Positions 1 to 8,656 of a stretch of 64,000 nucleotides of DNA are shown piece by piece. The translations under genes and the position numbers were made by a program. The DNA comes from Bacteroidota bacterium. Its GTDB lineage: Bacteria; Bacteroidota; Bacteroidia; Chitinophagales; Saprospiraceae. Numbering within the stretch: position 1 is the stretch's first letter; the number at the start of each line of letters is the position of its first letter. The DNA lies in NCBI GenBank assembly GCA_030147525.1, contig JASBVF010000015.1, positions 1-64,000 of the forward strand, written 5' to 3'. The notes below the pieces were generated by a model. It saw only the letters and a program-made list of their open reading frames with translations. It ran no database searches and was not told where the DNA came from.

Positions 1-46
1 CCGTAGTAAATTTCTTCAGATCAGTCCGAAAACTAATCCGTATCAT
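1..46 (-). CDS. Possible start of a leftward gene cut by the window edge
   Basis: An ATG at position 46 on the minus strand opens a frame (MIRISFRTDLKKFTT) that stays open to the left edge, only 15 codons. It is supported only by a good leftward promoter about 200 bases upstream (253-283). No product can be named. The rest of 47-348 holds the promoter, a short 8-bp inverted repeat around 208-228 and AT-rich sequence with no convincing gene. Confidence 0.3.
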   Translation of the reverse strand, partial: MIRISFRTDLKKFTT

Positions 47-252
47 TTTACTAACCTTAACTTCGATCCATTCAAATGAAATCAACTTATAGAGCCTCGC
101 ATTCTTACCTTTCTCTTCCTGTTTGTCAATGAACTCTTTCGAGGAATTTCATCATTGCATCTTCATACAAATTAAAAATATGCCTCATTTATTTTTGGTC
201 TTTCAAGCACTCAAACTTTCTTTGAGTGACTGCCTTTTTTCAAAAGCGGACG

Positions 253-283
253 CAAAAGTACATGCAGATTTCATTCCTGCAAA
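253..283 (-). promoter_or_regulatory. Bacteroidota-type promoter, leftward
   Basis: On the minus strand a TTTG (283-280) lies 19 bases before TACTTTTG (260-253), matching the primary sigma consensus TTTG...TAnnTTTG. It points left, towards the edge-cut gene, and away from the 3' end of the gene at 349-2103. Confidence 0.55.
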
Positions 284-348
284 CTTTTCTTCAAAAAAAA
301 ATAAAATTCTTTTCGCTCTCAAAATCGAAGATCGAGTCAAAAGCTGCG

Positions 349-2103
349 TCATTGCTGGATTAACAAGGGCGTTACGTTTTTAATTTTTTTTTCAGTTTTT
401 ATGAAGATGAAGTAAATTCCTGGTTGAGCCAGCCCGGAAGTGTCCCAAACGAGCTTATGATCTCCTGCCGGCTTCACTGCCATTTCCAGTTGTTTTACCT
501 GCATGCCTGTCGAATTGTAAACAACAATGGATACCTCTGTTTGAATAGGAAGATGGTAGCGAAGCGTGACCTGTTTAGTAGCAGGGTTCGGAAATGCCGC
601 AATGCTGAGGTCGTTTTTCTGTGCAGTGGGCGCTGAGTTGATAACGGTGCCGGGGTTTTCAAAAAGTAAAATCACATCGTCCTCCTCGTCCGTAGCTGTG
701 ATGTCGAGGTCGCCGTCGTTGTCCCGGTCGTGCAGGATGGCGCAGGAGGATGCTTTCGGTGCGGTCAGGTTGGCAGCGACGCTGAGTTGCCCGCTCCCGT
801 CGTTTTCAAAAACGGTGTAAGTTTTAGAAGCGTAGTTACTCGTCACAATGTCGAGGTCCCCGTCTCCGTCTATGTCGCCCAAATCAACAGCCAGTGGAAA
901 ATTATGATTAGACGGAGCGTAATAAACAGGCTCGCCGAGTCCGCCTTGTCCGTCTCCAAATAGCACAGCCGTCCGGTTGGCGTTCGAATTGACGGAAACG
1001 ACATCGGCAAAACCATCCCCGTTCAAATCGCCCGCTCCAATCATCCAGGGGCGGCCCTGTACGACCACTTCATCGTTCATGAAAAAATTTCCTTCGCCAT
1101 CGCCCAGCAGTACGCCTATCTTTTGGCTATTGTAGGATGCGAAAAACACGTCGAGTATGCCATCGCTATTGGCATCGGTGAGTGCGCAGGCAGTCTCGTC
1201 CTGATTGGGAAGGTCCATGCCTGTTTCACTAAAAGTCCCATCTCCGTTATTCATGAAAATGGAGATGTTCCCATCCAGGCGGTTGGTTGTGAGCATATCG
1301 TCCCAGCCGTCGCCGTCGAAATCGCCAGCGACGACGCCACGCACGCCGTTGGAGGTGTAGTACGTTTCCATATTTGAAAAGCTGCCCTGCCCGTCGCCGG
1401 TGAGTACCCTGACTTCTGTGTCCCAGGCGGTGGTGACGACGAGATCGATTTCACCATCATTGTTGAAATCGGCGCCTTCGCTGGGGCTGGGTGTGCTGTC
1501 GTCGCCGGTATCGTAAACGGTGAACGCCGGGTAGTTGCCTTGTCCGTCATTTAATAAAATGCGCAGGTCGTCGGAACTTTCGTTGACGGCGACGAGGTCG
1601 GAAAAGCCGTCGTTGTTCATGTCGCCGGCGTAGGCACCGTAGGTCTGAAGGTAGGTTTCGCCGGGCAGGCGGAGTTCGATGGTTTCGACCAGAGGCTGTT
1701 GAAGTATGCCGGGAGCAGTTTTAACCCAAAAGCCCCAGGCAAATGGGTTTTCCAAATGCTCGCCGGTCGCACTTTGAATTTCTTTTGAAAGCTGAACCAT
1801 TACCCACTCCCCTGCAAAAAATGGTTCATCGGGGTAGAATCGTACTTCGGTGTTGTCGTTTGAAAACCAAAAAATACCGGGAGCCGGGCCTGACCAACGG
1901 CCAAATACTCTGAAGCTGAGTTCGTGGACGGTTTGCGGATCGATGGGGGTGTCGAAGTTGACCACAATTTCGTCACCGGCTGGCGTGTCGATTTTTTGAC
2001 CTTCTGGATAGGTTGAAACGACGAGCGGTGGCTGAGCTTTTGTTTCAAAATAAAATATTGAAAGCAGGACGGACACCATTATTATATAGGTATACTTTTT
2101 CAT
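349..2103 (-). CDS. Secreted FG-GAP/VCBS repeat protein with T9SS sorting domain
   Basis: 584-residue exported protein. A signal peptide (MKKYTYIIMVSVLLSIFYFE, cleaved near TKA-QPP) is followed by an SbsA/Big_5-type Ig-like domain (about 28-130: STYPEG, FDTPID, WVMVQLS). About seven FG-GAP/VCBS repeats then follow (about 150-475), each with an acidic calcium-type loop such as DMNNDGFSD, DFNNDGEID or DIDGDGDLD. The C-terminal 85 residues (AAFPNPATKQV, WDTSGLAQPGIYF) are a type A T9SS sorting domain, so the product is probably exported through the outer membrane and anchored or released. Such propellers are usually adhesion or binding modules; the ligand cannot be read from sequence. It appears monocistronic. 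Confidence 0.9.
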   Translation of the reverse strand: MKKYTYIIMVSVLLSIFYFETKAQPPLVVSTYPEGQKIDTPAGDEIVVNFDTPIDPQTVHELSFRVFGRWSGPAPGIFWFSNDNTEVRFYPDEPFFAGEWVMVQLSKEIQSATGEHLENPFAWGFWVKTAPGILQQPLVETIELRLPGETYLQTYGAYAGDMNNDGFSDLVAVNESSDDLRILLNDGQGNYPAFTVYDTGDDSTPSPSEGADFNNDGEIDLVVTTAWDTEVRVLTGDGQGSFSNMETYYTSNGVRGVVAGDFDGDGWDDMLTTNRLDGNISIFMNNGDGTFSETGMDLPNQDETACALTDANSDGILDVFFASYNSQKIGVLLGDGEGNFFMNDEVVVQGRPWMIGAGDLNGDGFADVVSVNSNANRTAVLFGDGQGGLGEPVYYAPSNHNFPLAVDLGDIDGDGDLDIVTSNYASKTYTVFENDGSGQLSVAANLTAPKASSCAILHDRDNDGDLDITATDEEDDVILLFENPGTVINSAPTAQKNDLSIAAFPNPATKQVTLRYHLPIQTEVSIVVYNSTGMQVKQLEMAVKPAGDHKLVWDTSGLAQPGIYFIFIKTEKKIKNVTPLLIQQ

Positions 2104-2213
2104 TGGGAACTAATTGGAAGCTTCACTGTTGGGCGTTTTGCAATAATAACAATAAGGCGGGTGCTACGGAAGCGGAATGCAGGATTCGTCGCAGGCTCGG
2201 CTTTCCTGAAATG

Positions 2214-2250
2214 AAAAAGCCTCCTTGCAGTTTTCGCTGCAAAGAGGCTT
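2214..2250 (-). terminator. Rho-independent terminator after the tRNA
   Basis: A 13-bp imperfect stem (2217-2230 with 2237-2250, one mismatch) and a 6-base loop are followed on the minus strand by a run of T. It lies 8 bases past the 3' end of the tRNA. Confidence 0.8.
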
Positions 2251-2258
2251 TCGAAGGG

Positions 2259-2332
2259 TGGTCCCACCAGGGCTTGAACCTGGGACCCTCTGATTATGAG
2301 TCAGATGCTCTAACCAACTGAGCTATGGGACC
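2259..2332 (-). tRNA. tRNA with anticodon CAT, probably elongator Met
   Basis: A complete cloverleaf reads on the minus strand. It has a 7-bp acceptor stem (GGTCCCA with TGGGACC), a D arm AGCTCAGTTGGTTAGAGC, a 5-bp anticodon stem with loop CTCATAA (anticodon CAT) and a T arm with GGTTCAAGCC. Discriminator is A and the CCA end is not encoded (ACCC follows). The first base pair is G-C, so it is not the initiator, which has an unpaired 1-72. A tRNA-Ile with lysidine-modified CAT cannot be excluded by eye, but elongator Met is more likely. Confidence 0.93.
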
Positions 2333-2427
2333 TTCTGGTAATTGAGAATTCTCAAAGGATTACAAAATGTTCAAAAGCGATGCAAAAGTAAAAATTCAAA
2401 CCAGAGTCTGCAAACAAAAGTTCACGT

Positions 2428-3123
2428 TCACGCATCGAGCTGGAAACGGATGTATTTGATCGTCTTTCCGGCTGCGAGGTGTTGTTTTTCGTAAAATGTT
2501 TTGATTTCCAGCTCTGGCATGGGCAGCGGCTTGGCGTAGATGTCGTCGTCGTGGTAGAGCAGTGTGTAATTTTTTTGCTCCGCAAGCACTTCCAGCGTGT
2601 ACTCGTAAAGCGTCGGGTCGTCGGTTTTCAGGTGGACGAGGCCGCCGCTTTTTAACAGTTTCGGATATTGCGAAAGGAAGTTGGGGGAGGTCAGTCGCCG
2701 GTTTTCCTTGCCTTTTCGCAGGAAAGGATCTGGGAACGTGATCCAGATTTCATCCACTTCATTTTCATCAAAAAACAGGGAAAGCTGCTCGATGCGGGTG
2801 CGGAGGAATGCGACGTTTTGCAGGCCGGCTTCCAACGCCGTCTTGGCGCCTCGCCAGATGCGTGCGCCTTTGATGTCCACACCGATAAAATTCCGATCAG
2901 GGAACCGCTGCGCCAGGCCAATGGCGTAGTCGCCTTTGCCGCAGGCCAGTTCGAGCGTGATGGGCTGGTCGTTTTTGAAATGTACTTCCTGCCACTTTCC
3001 TTTAAGGTCCACCTGAACGCCATTTTCACCCGCCAGACTTGGGTTGGAGGCATCGAAATTTTCATAAACATTGGGAAATGAAAGTACCTCCGCAAATTTT
3101 TGAAGCTTATTCCTTCGGCTCAT
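2428..3123 (-). CDS. trmB: tRNA (guanine-46-N7)-methyltransferase
   Basis: 231 residues, normal for TrmB. The enzyme transfers a methyl group from S-adenosylmethionine to N7 of G46 in the tRNA variable loop. Seen: SAM-binding motif LELACGKGDYAIGLA (about 57-71), the acidic strand GVDIKGARI (81-89), and the family motif FPDPFLRKGKENRRL (130-144), which replaces the usual FPDPWPKKRH-type sequence of proteobacteria. It lies between a tRNA gene and an unknown helical protein on the same strand, 56 bases below the latter, and may share its transcript. Confidence 0.93.
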   Translation of the reverse strand: MSRRNKLQKFAEVLSFPNVYENFDASNPSLAGENGVQVDLKGKWQEVHFKNDQPITLELACGKGDYAIGLAQRFPDRNFIGVDIKGARIWRGAKTALEAGLQNVAFLRTRIEQLSLFFDENEVDEIWITFPDPFLRKGKENRRLTSPNFLSQYPKLLKSGGLVHLKTDDPTLYEYTLEVLAEQKNYTLLYHDDDIYAKPLPMPELEIKTFYEKQHLAAGKTIKYIRFQLDA

Positions 3124-3179
3124 TTTTTTTGAATCAGTTCACTTTTTTTGAAATAGGGGCGCAAAAATCGTAAAAGTTT

Positions 3180-4592
3180 CTACAAATTTTCCAGTTGGGT
3201 AAGCAGCCATTTGCGCTCTGTCAACGGGTTGGCGGTTTCAAGCTCCTGTTTGAGTTGTTGTTTCTGGTCTTTGCCGTAAGGGGCTACTTTCAGCAATTTT
3301 TTGGTATAGTGGATGATGTTTTTGTAGTTGTTTTTGTGGTAACCCATGACTTTTTTGCGTTGCAGGTAGGTTTTCATGCTGCCCAGCAGCGAGTCGAGGG
3401 CGTTGAATTCGTCGAGTTCGTAGTACATCTTGAGTTGCATGGTTTTGGCCACTAGTGAAATCAGGATGTCATCGTAATCGAACCTGGCGATTAATTTCAT
3501 GGCTTCCGAGTAGTTCTTTTTTTCAAAATGCAAATGCCCGAGCGTGAAGTGGACGAAGGCGTCCCGGTACTTTTCGTCCAGGTAGCCGCTGTAGTGATGG
3601 ATGAAATGTTCCACCCAATCAAATTCCTGCAACTGAAGTCCGATAGCCACGATGTTTCGGAAAGTAAAACGTGAAAGCAATCCGTTTTCCAGGAAAATAT
3701 CTTTGTCCAGCCCTTGCCGGTAAAGGTCGAAAGCCTCCCTAACGTAAGCAAGGTCGCCTGCATTTAACCGCCCGATACAGTAATTGAGGGCCAGCAAATG
3801 CGTATTTCTTATTTCGTTGAGCGGGAACAGGTGCCCATGCCTGTTGATTTGTTCTTTTAAATTTTTAAAATGCTGCTCGTTGCTGCTCTCGATCCCTGAC
3901 ATATAACTGTAGTAATAAATGGCAATCGCATGGTTTTCCAGCAAGGCCGGATTTTTTTCTACATGGGTCAAAACGCCATCCAGCAGTCCGGTATCGTAGT
4001 CCGTTTTGAAAACTTTCTGGTGCGAAAGCATGATGCTGGCGATTTGCAATTTGCTGATAATGAAAGCAGTATCGTTGGTGTTGGATAGTTCCTGAAGGTT
4101 GAGCGGCACCGACCGGCCCAGGTTGCTGAGGTAGTTGAATTCTTCGAATTGCAGCAGGTATTCGTTTTCAAAATAATGATGGTTCCGGTAGGGTTGTTGT
4201 TCCTGCGACTTGCGGCCTGCGTCCAGTGTTTTATGAAAAAGTTTGGGCAATTGCCGTTGCCGGTAAACTTTTGCCAGCGCCGTCTGAGCTCGCACCTCGT
4301 CCTGCAACAGCTCGTTGTAAACCAGAAATTCCTCGACGGTTTTTAATAAAAAATGCATGGCCTGCCGCAATTCGGCGTCGCTGTACGTTTTACCGGGGTA
4401 AATTGCTTCGAAAACTTTTTCCTTTTCCAAACTTACATCCGAATAGAGGTGGTTACCAGCAAAGAGGTACTCAAATAAATTGATCACATCCTGCCGGAGA
4501 TTGTGGGCCGGCGAACTGACCCACTTGCGGAATTCACGAACTTCTTTTTTGTCAAATGTCCGGAGAATGCGGATGAGTTGACTTTTTTCCAT
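3180..4592 (-). CDS. Uncharacterised all-helical protein
   Basis: 470 residues with no signal peptide, membrane segment or catalytic motif I recognise. The sequence is rich in Leu, Tyr, Phe and Lys with repeated amphipathic helices of about 35-40 residues (for example ALAKVYRQRQLPKLFHKTL, FVHFTLGHLHFEKKNYSEAM), suggesting a TPR-like solenoid. The N terminus (LIRILRTFDKKEVREFRKW) resembles a family I associate with multicopy paralogues in Saprospiraceae genomes; that is recollection, not a search. It sits 56 bases upstream of trmB on the same strand. Function unknown. Confidence 0.8.
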   Translation of the reverse strand: MEKSQLIRILRTFDKKEVREFRKWVSSPAHNLRQDVINLFEYLFAGNHLYSDVSLEKEKVFEAIYPGKTYSDAELRQAMHFLLKTVEEFLVYNELLQDEVRAQTALAKVYRQRQLPKLFHKTLDAGRKSQEQQPYRNHHYFENEYLLQFEEFNYLSNLGRSVPLNLQELSNTNDTAFIISKLQIASIMLSHQKVFKTDYDTGLLDGVLTHVEKNPALLENHAIAIYYYSYMSGIESSNEQHFKNLKEQINRHGHLFPLNEIRNTHLLALNYCIGRLNAGDLAYVREAFDLYRQGLDKDIFLENGLLSRFTFRNIVAIGLQLQEFDWVEHFIHHYSGYLDEKYRDAFVHFTLGHLHFEKKNYSEAMKLIARFDYDDILISLVAKTMQLKMYYELDEFNALDSLLGSMKTYLQRKKVMGYHKNNYKNIIHYTKKLLKVAPYGKDQKQQLKQELETANPLTERKWLLTQLENL

Positions 4593-4745
4593 AAAAAAAT
4601 CTTAAATGATGGCAGATTCTTTTCAACAAATTGCAAAAACGGTTTTTACTAAAATATTCAGTAAAATAAGGGGTTTTGACAGCGAAAGATCACTTTTTCG
4701 TCAGGTTTTAACTCAAATCTTTTTCAACAAACGCCGTTTTTTGTC

Positions 4746-4777
4746 TTTGATTGCAGCAATGGAAGTTTTCACATTTG
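4746..4777 (+). promoter_or_regulatory. Promoter that sets the start of the next gene
   Basis: TTTG (4746-4749), 20 bases, CACATTTG (4770-4777), one mismatch from TAnnTTTG. Transcription would begin near 4784, so an in-frame ATG at 4606 lies upstream of the transcript and the real start must be 4798 or later. Confidence 0.5.
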
Positions 4778-4797
4778 TATCGTATTTAAATAGCCGC

Positions 4798-7734
4798 ATG
4801 AAACAGCAACCCATGAATGAATTGAAAATATCCTTCCAGAAGAACCTTCGCAGGCAAATGAGCCTCGTGAATGCCCTGCTTTTGCTGGCTGGAATGATGT
4901 CATGTTTTCAACTCAGTGCGCAAGGATGGGAAATTTACTTCGGCGGAAACAACGAAGACTTCGGTCACTCCGTCATCCAAACCCAGGACCGGGGCTACGT
5001 CATCGCTGGTTTCAGTGAAAGCTTCGGCGCTGATGGCGATATGGATGTTTACGTCATCCGCACTGATGTGGACGGCGCCGAAATCTGGTCGAACATCTAC
5101 GACGAAGGTTTCATCGAACACGGCTATTCGATCATTGAAACAGCGGACCAGGGCTTCCTGGTAACGGGCGACATCCGGCAAACGCAACTGACAAACCCGA
5201 ATGTTTACCTCCTGAAAATAGACAGCAGGGGCAAGCAACTCTGGAGCAAGCAGTTCGGCGGCGCCGGAAACGATGTTGGTTACCGGATCATCCCGACGGC
5301 CAACAGCGGCGGCCACCTCATCGTCGGTTGGACGGATAGTTTTGGCAACGGCCAGAACGATGTTTTTCTGGTGAAAGTTGACAATCAGGGCAACCAGGTT
5401 TGGGCAAAACCCTTCGGCACAACCGGAAACGATTTTGGCAGGGGAGCGCTCGAAATGTCCGATGGCTACCTGATAACAGGCTCGGCATTCAACCCGGCCA
5501 ACAACACGACCGACCTCTACCTGCTGAAGGTGGATTTCGACGGCAACCAGGTTTGGCAAAAGTTTTTCGGTTCGCCCAACGACATCGACGAAGGCTACGA
5601 CCTCGTTATGACGGACGATGGAAATATCGTGCTGACAGGATACACGAACTCCATTTCCGATGTATGGCTGTTAAAAGTAACGCCTGGCGGAACGGGAATC
5701 TGGTCAAAAACCTATGGCGGCGACCTCGGCGATCAGGCGTTCGATCTTTTGAAAGCACCAAACGGCGATCTGGTAGTCACCGGCATCACAGAAATTGATC
5801 CGACTAATTCCGATGCCTTTTTGGCAAGATTCGACACCGACGGTAACCAGATCTTTTTTGAAAATATCGGCAGAGGAAGTCACGTGGATTTGGGCCAATC
5901 GGTTGCGCCTACGGCTGACGGCGGTTTCGTTGTGGCCGGGTACAACTCACTCTTTGGCACCTTCATCAACGATGTGACTTTAATAAAAGCCGGTGCAAAC
6001 GGTAGTGTTTACACTAATCACATCACCGGCAAAGTTTTCATAGACGGAGGCGACTGTGTCCTCCAGGCAGGTGAAACGGGCCTCAACGACTGGATCATCA
6101 GGGCTTCTTCACCTGAAAAAACGTTCTTTGGCACAACTGACGCAAACGGGAATTATGACATCACCGTTGACAGCGGCGCTTATACAGTCAGTGTTTTAGT
6201 AAAAAACGACTATTGGAACGCCTGCATCGCAGCCTACAATGTTACCTTCAACGAGCAATACGACACGCTTGTGCGGAATTTTCCGATCCTGAAGGTGGTG
6301 AATTGCCCGCTGCTGACAGTGGACGTTTCGACCGCAGTGGCGCAAGATTGTTCGAACATCGAATACATCGTCAGCTATTGCAACACTGGCACAACAGCGG
6401 CCAATACGCCAAGCGTTGAAATTATTCTGGACAATGATCTGACGTTTGTTAGCGCTTCGATCCCGGTCGCCAGCCAGGAGGACAGTCTGGTCGTTTTCGA
6501 CCTCAACCCAATCGGCCTCGACCAATGTGGAACGTTCAGCATCATAGTTTCGGCCGATTGCACCGGGCAACCGGGCCAGGCTTACACCGTCAGCGCTCAC
6601 ATTCTGCCCGATTCGATCTGCCTGCCGGTTTCGCCAGGCTGGGATCTTTCGGATGTGAAGGTGAACGGCTACTGCGATACAGACTCGATTCGTTTCACGA
6701 TAAAAAATGCCGGCGCCGGCAACATGCAGCAGGTGCTGAACTTCATCGTGATCGAAGACAATGTGATGCTGATGCAAACACCGGAGCCATTTCAACTGGC
6801 AGCAGGCGCTGAAAAAGCGGTAGCCTACGACGCCAACGGCTCCACCTACCGCCTCATCGCCGAACAAGCACCCAACCACCCCGGCAACAGCTATCCGACC
6901 ATAGCCATCGAAGGCTGCTCGACAACTGGCAGCTACTCGACCGGGTTTCAAACACAGCTACAGGAAGACGAAAACGACCCGTTTATTTCAATAGATGTAC
7001 AGGAGAGTATCAGTTCCACCACCGATTACATTTTTTTAAGAGGCTATCCCAAGGGCTACTTACAGAATGGTGAGAACCTGATTCCGGCGAACACCAGCAT
7101 CGAGTATCATATTTATTTTCGAAATGCCGGAACTGATACCATCTCTCGTCTGGTAATTCGTGACACCGTTTCTGCCAACCTCGACCTCGGCACGGTCGTG
7201 GCCGGCGCAAGCAGCCACCCCTACGATTTCGAGGTGTACAGCAACGGCGTTCTGAAATTTACCTTTGAAAACATGCTCCTTCCGCCAAACGGTGGCGCTG
7301 CTTCGCAGGGTTTTGTGAAATTTAAAATTGCTCAAAAACCGAACAACCCTGCGGGAACCGAAATCCCGAACAGCGCCACCGTCTTTTTAGGGTACGATGC
7401 GCCTTTCCAGACGGACACTTACGTCCACACGGTGGGCGGCCCGAAGTTGCTCGATTTCATCGTGACGGACGTGGAAGAACCGGTACTACCCGGCGTAACT
7501 GTGAGCGCATTCCCGAACCCATTCGCCGCAGCGATCGAGTTCGAGGCGAAGGGGGCGCAGTTTAAAACTTTGACAATCAATGTATTTGATATGAGCGGCC
7601 AGCTTGTGCGCCGGGAGAAAGCTTCCGGTAACCAGCTCCGGCTCCAGCGGAACGGCTTGCCTTCGGGCACTTATGCCTACCGCCTGGACGCAGACGGAAA
7701 ACCGCTCAGCACCGGAAAAATAATTGTGCGATAA
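4798..7734 (+). CDS. Large secreted repeat protein with T9SS sorting domain
   Basis: 978 residues from ATG 4798; ATG 4813 is an equal alternative and the open frame back to 4606 is rejected because of the promoter at 4746-4777. A signal peptide (LVNALLLLAGMMSCFQLSA) is followed by about eight tandem repeats of 50-55 residues built on W..FGG...D.G......DGGY...G.T.SFG...D....K.D..GN, spanning roughly 4910-6000 and probably forming a beta-propeller. Next comes an SdrD-B/carboxypeptidase-regulatory-like domain (GKVFIDGGDC...GLNDW), then DUF11/DUF7619-like beta domains (YHIYFRNAGTDTISRLVIRD). The end (SAFPNPFAAAIEFE...GLPSGTYAYRL) is a type A T9SS sorting domain. Likely a surface protein; substrate unknown. 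Confidence 0.9.
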   Translation: MKQQPMNELKISFQKNLRRQMSLVNALLLLAGMMSCFQLSAQGWEIYFGGNNEDFGHSVIQTQDRGYVIAGFSESFGADGDMDVYVIRTDVDGAEIWSNIYDEGFIEHGYSIIETADQGFLVTGDIRQTQLTNPNVYLLKIDSRGKQLWSKQFGGAGNDVGYRIIPTANSGGHLIVGWTDSFGNGQNDVFLVKVDNQGNQVWAKPFGTTGNDFGRGALEMSDGYLITGSAFNPANNTTDLYLLKVDFDGNQVWQKFFGSPNDIDEGYDLVMTDDGNIVLTGYTNSISDVWLLKVTPGGTGIWSKTYGGDLGDQAFDLLKAPNGDLVVTGITEIDPTNSDAFLARFDTDGNQIFFENIGRGSHVDLGQSVAPTADGGFVVAGYNSLFGTFINDVTLIKAGANGSVYTNHITGKVFIDGGDCVLQAGETGLNDWIIRASSPEKTFFGTTDANGNYDITVDSGAYTVSVLVKNDYWNACIAAYNVTFNEQYDTLVRNFPILKVVNCPLLTVDVSTAVAQDCSNIEYIVSYCNTGTTAANTPSVEIILDNDLTFVSASIPVASQEDSLVVFDLNPIGLDQCGTFSIIVSADCTGQPGQAYTVSAHILPDSICLPVSPGWDLSDVKVNGYCDTDSIRFTIKNAGAGNMQQVLNFIVIEDNVMLMQTPEPFQLAAGAEKAVAYDANGSTYRLIAEQAPNHPGNSYPTIAIEGCSTTGSYSTGFQTQLQEDENDPFISIDVQESISSTTDYIFLRGYPKGYLQNGENLIPANTSIEYHIYFRNAGTDTISRLVIRDTVSANLDLGTVVAGASSHPYDFEVYSNGVLKFTFENMLLPPNGGAASQGFVKFKIAQKPNNPAGTEIPNSATVFLGYDAPFQTDTYVHTVGGPKLLDFIVTDVEEPVLPGVTVSAFPNPFAAAIEFEAKGAQFKTLTINVFDMSGQLVRREKASGNQLRLQRNGLPSGTYAYRLDADGKPLSTGKIIVR

Positions 7735-7743
7735 ACCCATTCA

Positions 7744-7843
7744 CCGATTTACTTAAACCGATTACATTTTTTTATTCCAAATCTGATCCTCAAAAAAGCG
7801 AGTACTCAAAAACCGATTACCCAGCCGATTACACTCAGATTTG
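7744..7843. repeat. CCGATTAC direct repeats and a 9-bp inverted repeat
   Basis: CCGATTAC occurs exactly at 7758, 7813 and 7825, and as CCGATTTAC at 7744. Two copies lie inside an inverted repeat, CAAATCTGA (7778-7786) with TCAGATTTG (7835-7843). The cluster follows the stop of the T9SS gene and precedes the candidate RNA at 7850-8046. It could be a regulator-binding array or remnant repeats; no function is assigned. Confidence 0.5.
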
Positions 7844-7849
7844 AATCGC

Positions 7850-8046
7850 ACAAACACAGTATCCTAAGAACCTATCCACGTTCCCCTGGCAAGTTCCGGG
7901 GGAACATTTTTCAACCTCTGCAGCGCCTGCCGAAAGGATGGTAAAAGTGGCCAAGAGAAAGCAGGTTGAACCAACAATGTCGAATCGTTTTTATTCATGA
8001 GATTATAATTTGTAGAGCCGCACCGGGTTAGTGCGGCTTTTTTTAT
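7850..8046 (+). ncRNA. Candidate structured RNA or mscL leader
   Basis: Three hairpins lie in order in a gene-free stretch. GTTCCCC/GGGGAAC pairs 7880-7886 with 7899-7905. TTCAACCT/AGGTTGAA pairs 7910-7917 with 7963-7970 and encloses a GAAA-containing subdomain. AGCCGCAC/GTGCGGCT pairs 8016-8023 with 8031-8038 and is followed by T6. A weak promoter element (CAGATTTG, 7836-7843) would place the 5' end near 7850. It may be an independent small RNA or a riboswitch-like leader ending before mscL. I did not recognise 6S, SRP, tmRNA, RNase P or a common riboswitch core. Boundaries are approximate. Confidence 0.4.
8016..8046 (+). terminator. Strong intrinsic terminator upstream of mscL
   Basis: Perfect 8-bp GC-rich stem (8016-8023 with 8031-8038), 7-base loop and T6 run. 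No coding region on the plus strand ends nearer than 280 bases upstream, which is the reason for suspecting an RNA gene before it. Confidence 0.85.
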
Positions 8047-8176
8047 TTTCAGACCTTCGTAAAATGCTGACTGTCAGGCAGAAGATTTAGAAAAATATAT
8101 CGCTATTGCGATACTTTTTTAATTAAATTCGTCGCAATGTCAAACCATATTTTTTCACCAACCAAACAAGTTCATT

Positions 8177-8581
8177 ATGTGGAAAGAATTTAAAGACTTT
8201 GCGATGAAAGGCAATCTCATTGACATTGCCGTAGGTTTTGTCATGGGTGCTGCTTTTGGAAAAGTAGTCTCTGCTTTCACGGAAGGAATTGTTTCTCCAT
8301 TAATCGGCCTCGTCCTTGGAGATACAGATTTTTCAGCGATGAAATGGGTACTGAAACCCGCTGAAATCGGGCCTGACGGCGCCGAAGCTGCTGCCGAAGT
8401 TGCCGTGATGTATGGTAACTTCATCACAACAGTCATTGATTTTCTGATCGTGGCATTCGTAATGTTCATGGTCGTCAAAGCCGTAAACAATGCCAAGAAA
8501 AAGGAAGAAGCCGCACCGGCTGCACCTCCTGCTGACCTGGTGTTGCTCGAAGAAATTCGGGATCTGCTGAAGAAGCGCTAA
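8177..8581 (+). CDS. mscL: Large-conductance mechanosensitive channel
   Basis: 134 residues, the usual length. MscL is an inner-membrane homopentamer that opens under membrane tension to release solutes on osmotic downshock. Seen: amphipathic N terminus MWKEFKDFAMKGNLIDIAVG, TM1 with the glycine-rich pore motif VGFVMGAAFGKVVSAF (about 18-33), a short periplasmic loop (DTDFSAMKWVLK), TM2 (FITTVIDFLIVAFVMFMVVK) and a cytoplasmic helical bundle (EEIRDLLKK). It stands alone between the terminator at 8016 and the convergent terminator at 8601. The imperfect hairpin TATCGC/GCGATA near 8098-8113 is in its upstream region. Confidence 0.95.
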   Translation: MWKEFKDFAMKGNLIDIAVGFVMGAAFGKVVSAFTEGIVSPLIGLVLGDTDFSAMKWVLKPAEIGPDGAEAAAEVAVMYGNFITTVIDFLIVAFVMFMVVKAVNNAKKKEEAAPAAPPADLVLLEEIRDLLKKR

Positions 8582-8600
8582 TCTTTTTCGGTAAAAAATG

Positions 8601-8636
8601 AAAAGCCCCGCCGTCGTGATGACTGGCGGGGCTTTT
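8601..8636. terminator. Bidirectional terminator between mscL and the mutase
   Basis: Perfect 12-bp inverted repeat (8601-8612 with 8625-8636) whose ends give a T run on both strands. It serves two convergent genes. Confidence 0.88.
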
Positions 8637-8656
8637 TGTTTTAAAATGAATTCTTA

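Noticed and set aside
4606-4797. N-terminal extension of the large T9SS protein
   Set aside because: It lies upstream of a good promoter and its translation is not signal-like; the signal peptide begins after 4798.
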